64,000 bases of DNA from Rhyzopertha dominica (Eukaryota; Arthropoda; Insecta; Coleoptera; Bostrichidae). Positions 59,701 through 64,000 of the stretch are shown here, piece after piece. The stretch's first letter is position 1, and each line of letters begins with the position of its first letter. The stretch spans positions 2,480,002-2,544,001 of the forward strand of contig QCXZ01000138.1 in assembly GCA_025024175.1 (NCBI GenBank). Direction: 5' to 3'. Under the pieces are notes generated by a model. The model was not told the DNA's origin. It saw nothing but the letters and a program-made list of their open reading frames with translations, and searched no databases. The position numbers were made by a program, and so were the translations under genes.

Positions 59701-60165
59701 TTCTATAGTAAAAATTGAGTTTCCCGCAGTAGTTGTCCTTGAAGAACACTTATTAAATTAAAGTATTCACTTGAGCCGCTTCTATATGGAAAAAACATAA
59801 TTGTGATAAGCCTTTATCAAATACACAAATCACATTCTACAGCATTTTGCTTTCCCTTAATGGAAGTTAAACAACTAGCTCCTGGAGCATTATTGAAGAT
59901 GAGAAATAAACATCTAGAAACAAACATAGACCAAACAACAACTTTAATTGAGTTAAAAATTGTAAAACTCTGACCAGGCTACATCTAGATATAGTTTGGA
60001 TGTAGAACAATAGAAAACTTCTACGACCTAAATCTTATTTGTTATTGATTTGGAACCATTTTCGGAAACAGAGAAAGCACCTATCGAAATCAGTAACTAT
60101 GAAAGACTTGAACTGTTGTCCTGATTCGGGTCTAAAGACCGTCTTCGGTTGGAATTTCTCCTAAC

Positions 60166-60197
60166 GTTTCGCTAGCATGAGTGGCGAGCTTCTTCAG
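60166..60197 (-). other. Hammerhead-like core motif, left arm
   Basis: Minus strand: CTGAAGA, unpaired A, GCTCGC paired with GCTAGC (one mismatch), then GAAAC. Confidence 0.4.
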
Positions 60198-60247
60198 GGG
60201 TCCTTCCATTTCCGGTGCTGGATGTAGACGTCTATATGGAATGACCT

Positions 60248-60279
60248 CTGAAGAAGCTCGCCATTCGTGCTAGCGAGAC
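60248..60279 (+). other. Hammerhead-like core motif, right arm
   Basis: CTGAAGA, unpaired A, GCTCGC/GCTAGC helix, then GAGAC instead of GAAAC. One core base is changed relative to the left arm. Confidence 0.35.
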
Positions 60280-61939
60280 GTTAAGAAGCAATTCCAACTG
60301 ACGACGGCCGTTAGACCCGAATCAGGACAACAGTTCATCACCTGGCAGCGAAAGCCTTAACCAATTCGTATGAAAGACTTGATAGTGCAAAACAGGCAGA
60401 CGTTATAGCGTAAGGAGCTGGATAAATAATGTGAATTCTGTGAAAACCGTACTACAAAGGTAGAAGCTTATAGTGAAATACAGAACAGTAATGTAGTTAT
60501 GAGGAACATACCGATAAATAAGAAGCTTACAACGACATGGATAGTATTAATTACTCTTCTAAAGGACATAGAATCAATCAAGAGAAAGAAGGCGTTTATA
60601 ACGAAATAGCCGATAATGGTATGGAAGAACCTGAAGATTGCCAAAGAGAAAACGAGTGTAATAAAGAAGATTGTGATAAAACTTCCTTACCAGATAAAAT
60701 AACAGAAAGGAAGGTATCAAACATGTTAAACTTCAAGTTAATATTTTGTTAAATGCACTAGTGTGTCCATCATCATTACGTAAAAATGAAAAGTAGTCAA
60801 TGAAAATTAAGGCACATTTGCAAGCCCAATATAACAGATCCAAAAACAACGAGAATTAAAAGAAAACGAAACAAAACCAATAAAAAGTTTAAGATCTTCG
60901 TACGAATTTCCAGTTGCCAAATAGTCCTTCATCGGGAATGATTGCTCCTTTCATTATTGCATTTTGTTTTGCTCTTTAGGGCCGAACCAACTCCAGTAGT
61001 AATGTAAATACATCGTTGTTTTGCTCCATATTCTTTTTTACTCGTTAATTTTTCGTTCATCGAGTAAAACAACCACTACAACCGCAATAACTTTTTTTTG
61101 ACATAGCCGGTGTATGGCACCAACCGACAACTGCAATGGATGTCGGTAAGTAAAATAAAAAAATATATACCCACCGGTCTACAGTACATTTTGTACGATC
61201 GATTACATAGTGTGTAGGGGCATTTTAGAATTATCAAGCGAATAAAAACCACTTTTTGTCGTTTGTTTGTTATCAAACCACAAACTCCAGGTTATTTCAA
61301 GGATAAAAAGAGCTATACAAATCCGTCAACATGTCTCTTAGTTGCCATTAAAAAATGTAGGGCTGTCATGGAAATGCGTCGTTATAGAATTTGACTAACT
61401 AAGCATAGACCCAATATATGGTAATGACAAAGAAAATGGATAGCAAATAACTTATGATCATGAATTTGAATTTTATCTTCAGATGCTCTTCAGATGCTTC
61501 ATAAGATAGTTGATTTAATACACTACACATGTAGGCAGCCAACATACTACTGGCCATGAACGGTTGTATAAGTTACATTTCCAATTATATTTCATAATAA
61601 CTTGTGTAACCGCGATAATAATATTCCAGGACTCGTTCCACACAAATCTATAACCTGCCAAGGTTAATGCCACCATTATCTTCAAAGAATGAGGAATAAC
61701 TAGCTACGGGAACAGCAGTCGAACTTGACCTCCAATTCCAACCCATACACCGAGATAAAATGTTTAAAAACCTTGGAAACTTGAATACAAGATCATCTAC
61801 AAATATAGCCCAGCGCAGGCGCAACTACGTACGTTACCCGTCCAAATTAAAATCCACTCTCTGTCGCCCACAATTCTAGTTCGGTCGTTGCCATTCAGCA
61901 TTTTTCCACCACGATCTGCGGTTATTTGATCCTGTCGTC

Positions 61940-64000
61940 ATGACTCAATCGGTATGTATACTTAATCCTCGTTAAATACAGTGTGAGTTTACTGTCTTTT
62001 TTAGCCTACCGTCAGACCGGCTCCGAATTTTAACGCCGAAGAAGATGCAAAAGCTCTAAAGGCCGCTTTCAAAGGCTTTGGTTCCGATGAAGCGGCAATA
62101 ATAGAAATCATCACAAAGAGGAGCAACGCACAACGGTTAGAAATAGCATCCAGATTTAAAACCATGTACGGCAAGGTAAATTTGAATTTTATTGGTAGAT
62201 TTTAAACATGTAATTTTAAAAGAATGGAAAGTACCGGTTTTCAATCTCCCTGCAATTTTATCAACAGAACACAGTATAATGCAATGCATCATCCATGTGA
62301 ATGATACCGCTAATACCCTTCTTATATTAGGTATTTCACTTCCCAAAACACAACATGAAAGATAAGAGTCGATTAGACATTTCTGCAATGCAATGATGCA
62401 TGTTTTAATATTCTTTTGATCGTAGAGTACGTATTTTTTCAGGATCTTATAAGCGAACTGAAAAGCGAGCTCAGAGGTAACTTTGAAGATGTGATAATAG
62501 CCCTAATGACACCTCCCGTGGAATACCAAGCTAAAGAACTCCACAAGGCCATAAGTGGTTTGGGAACGGACGAGAATACTTTGATAGAAATCCTCGGGGT
62601 ACACTCCAATGCGGAAATCAATGAAATACGTGACGTGTACGAAGGCCGTAAGTGAAAAGTGTGTACCATTTCAAAACTCTCCAACAGAACCCTGAACAAC
62701 AATGATTTGTTTGTAATTCCAAATTTGTGCTTTGATTTGTGCCTACTAATAGCGCAATTGTAAATAATTCATAGTAATGTCTTTGTGTGTCCACTGTTCT
62801 GTGATAAATGAATTGCTAGAATGATAATTATATCGCTTTCGTGTCCAAGTAATGAATAATAAGTTTATGTTATGAATGACTAATACTTCCTGATCAGATG
62901 TTTCGGGGGAATTCTGGCTACTGAAAAATTCTGTGGGTTTCAGTGACAATATTTTTACGTTGCTTGAATTCCCAACAACTGTCGCTAATGCAAGCCTAAT
63001 AGTAGTACTAATAGGTAAATAATGGTCTTCACTCTTCACTACTGACTTGGCATTTTATGTAATTATACTAAATATGCTCAGGATGCACACAATGAATCCA
63101 GTTTTCTGAAATACCTGGAAAACCATAATGCGTGTATCGTAAAGTTTCAATCACGCTTTAAACGAATAAATTGTACTATATTTTCACGTCAACTGAGAAT
63201 TTATTGTTCCAACCAATAAAGTTTTACGTGGAACAAAACGAACTTATCAAGAAATCGTATAGGTATCGTATTCTAGACATTCCTTATTGTTTCACACGAA
63301 GGACAAATCCATTTCGAGTAGCACAATTTCGAAACTCGTGTTTACTATAATACACATACCTATGTATAAGTATGTGTCGTAATAATCGAAAACAAAATAA
63401 CGCAAAACAAGTGGTAATTTTTGAGCTTAAACACAGCGAGGTAGAGTCTCAAAATTAAGCACTTTTGTGGTGTGATAAAAATGAAAAGCCTTTATGTTTT
63501 ATTCTACTATTACAAAATGGATAATATTTAAATGACGGCAGAAAATGCTCTTGCCAATACACTAGCTGAAACTCGAATCACTAATTTTGTTTAGCATCAC
63601 TTTTTCAACATTATTTACCTATACATAACATACCATCGGCCTTATTTTTACTTATTTCATGTTTGAAGCTTTTTGTTGTTTTTTCCGAAACGACTGAAAT
63701 ACTATTCATATGTATATATGCTACAAGAAAGATCTCCTACGATTGAGATTAAGGAAATTTTTTCTTCATAAGAACTGATTTTTTTTTAGTTTCCTTCACG
63801 TCACCCCTAATACTTCTGTAATAGGTCATGAATTGTGGAATTCTTTAAAAACCTCTTGAAACTACAACATTACAAATTTTGGCGCGTAACGGAACTATTT
63901 GAACAGATCGGTTTACGTTGAGACGTCACAATGCATGTAATGATGACCGCTAACGTACAACGTTAAACTCCAATAACTTTTTGGCATAATGCGATTATCT
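61940..64000 (+). CDS. AnxB10: Annexin, first three coding exons (gene continues beyond the window)
   Basis: Join 61940-61951, 62005-62175, 62443-62647; only these segments are coding here. Exon 1 is four codons (MTQS), exon 2 begins PTVRPAPNF and carries annexin repeat 1 (AFKGFGSDEAAIIEII, then RLEIASRFKTMYGK), exon 3 completes it (DLISELKSELRGNFEDVI) and starts repeat 2 (AISGLGTDENTLIEIL). KGFGSD and SGLGTD are the type II calcium-binding loops. All junctions are GT-AG and in phase; the last donor leaves one base. Known: annexins bind acidic phospholipid membranes in a calcium-dependent way in the cytoplasm. The words MTPPVEY and PTV near the start favour Drosophila AnxB10 over AnxB9, but this is by memory of the family, so the symbol is tentative. 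The remaining repeats 2-4 lie to the right. Confidence 0.85.
62648..64000 (+). other. Annexin intron 3, incomplete
   Basis: AT-rich non-coding DNA from the donor gtaagt to the window edge. I see no exon or element in it. Confidence 0.6.

Larger units (their letters stand above)
60098..60382. repeat. Inverted-repeat insertion with 14-bp target duplication
   Basis: TATGAAAGACTTGA occurs exactly at 60098-60111 and 60369-60382. Between them are two inverted arms (about 60111-60209 and 60236-60336; tips ACTGTTGTCCTGATTCGGGT) around a 26-nt loop, and a 30-nt tail to the right. Each arm carries a hammerhead-like motif. No frame is present. Confidence 0.75.
54917..61939. other. Gene-poor interval between Culd and the annexin
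   Basis: Begins with the Culd 3' UTR; a candidate AATAAA lies at 55726, but its use cannot be judged. It contains the TIR element 56363-56725 and the inverted-repeat insertion 60098-60382. Short frames at 59459 and 60537 have no family resemblance. I see nothing else in 55030-56350, 56730-60090 or 60400-61850. Confidence 0.55.

Overview
The window is insect nuclear DNA. It is AT-rich, has GT-AG introns up to about 10 kb, and its exons are distinctly richer in G and C than the introns. All three genes have insect counterparts. A beetle or related holometabolous host is plausible, but the sequence does not prove an order. Single N positions point to a draft assembly.

Layout. A plus-strand gene runs from about 156 to 54916 in 11 coding exons. 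All splice phases join without a break into a 1037-residue type I membrane protein: signal peptide, LDLa, CUB-type ectodomain, second LDLa, transmembrane helix and a short basic tail. This is the architecture of Drosophila Culd (CUB and LDLa domain protein, linked to endocytic trafficking of rhodopsin and TRPL in photoreceptors). Inside its ninth intron, on the opposite strand, lies an uninterrupted 453-codon frame for origin recognition complex subunit 5 (Orc5, 47899-49260), apparently with a spliced 5' leader. From 61940 to the right edge are the first three coding exons of an annexin, closest to AnxB10. About 7 kb of gene-poor DNA separates Culd from the annexin.

The introns hold a graveyard of transposable elements: Penelope-like retroelement pieces with GIY-YIG endonuclease, a Ty3/Gypsy pol relic, LINE reverse-transcriptase scraps, an RTE-like tail, mariner, Tc1-like and DD82E-type DNA transposon relics, tRNA-derived SINE copies, MITEs, and a 1-kb near-perfect palindrome.

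The most interesting signal is a recurrent hammerhead-ribozyme-like motif: CTGANGA, one extra base, a short hairpin, then GAAAC. It occurs at least five times and once more, degenerate, just behind a Penelope-like frame. Two small inverted-repeat insertions (52620-52841 and 60098-60382) carry it; one has a perfect 14-bp target-site duplication. I found no CRISPR array, operon or sign of bacterial DNA.
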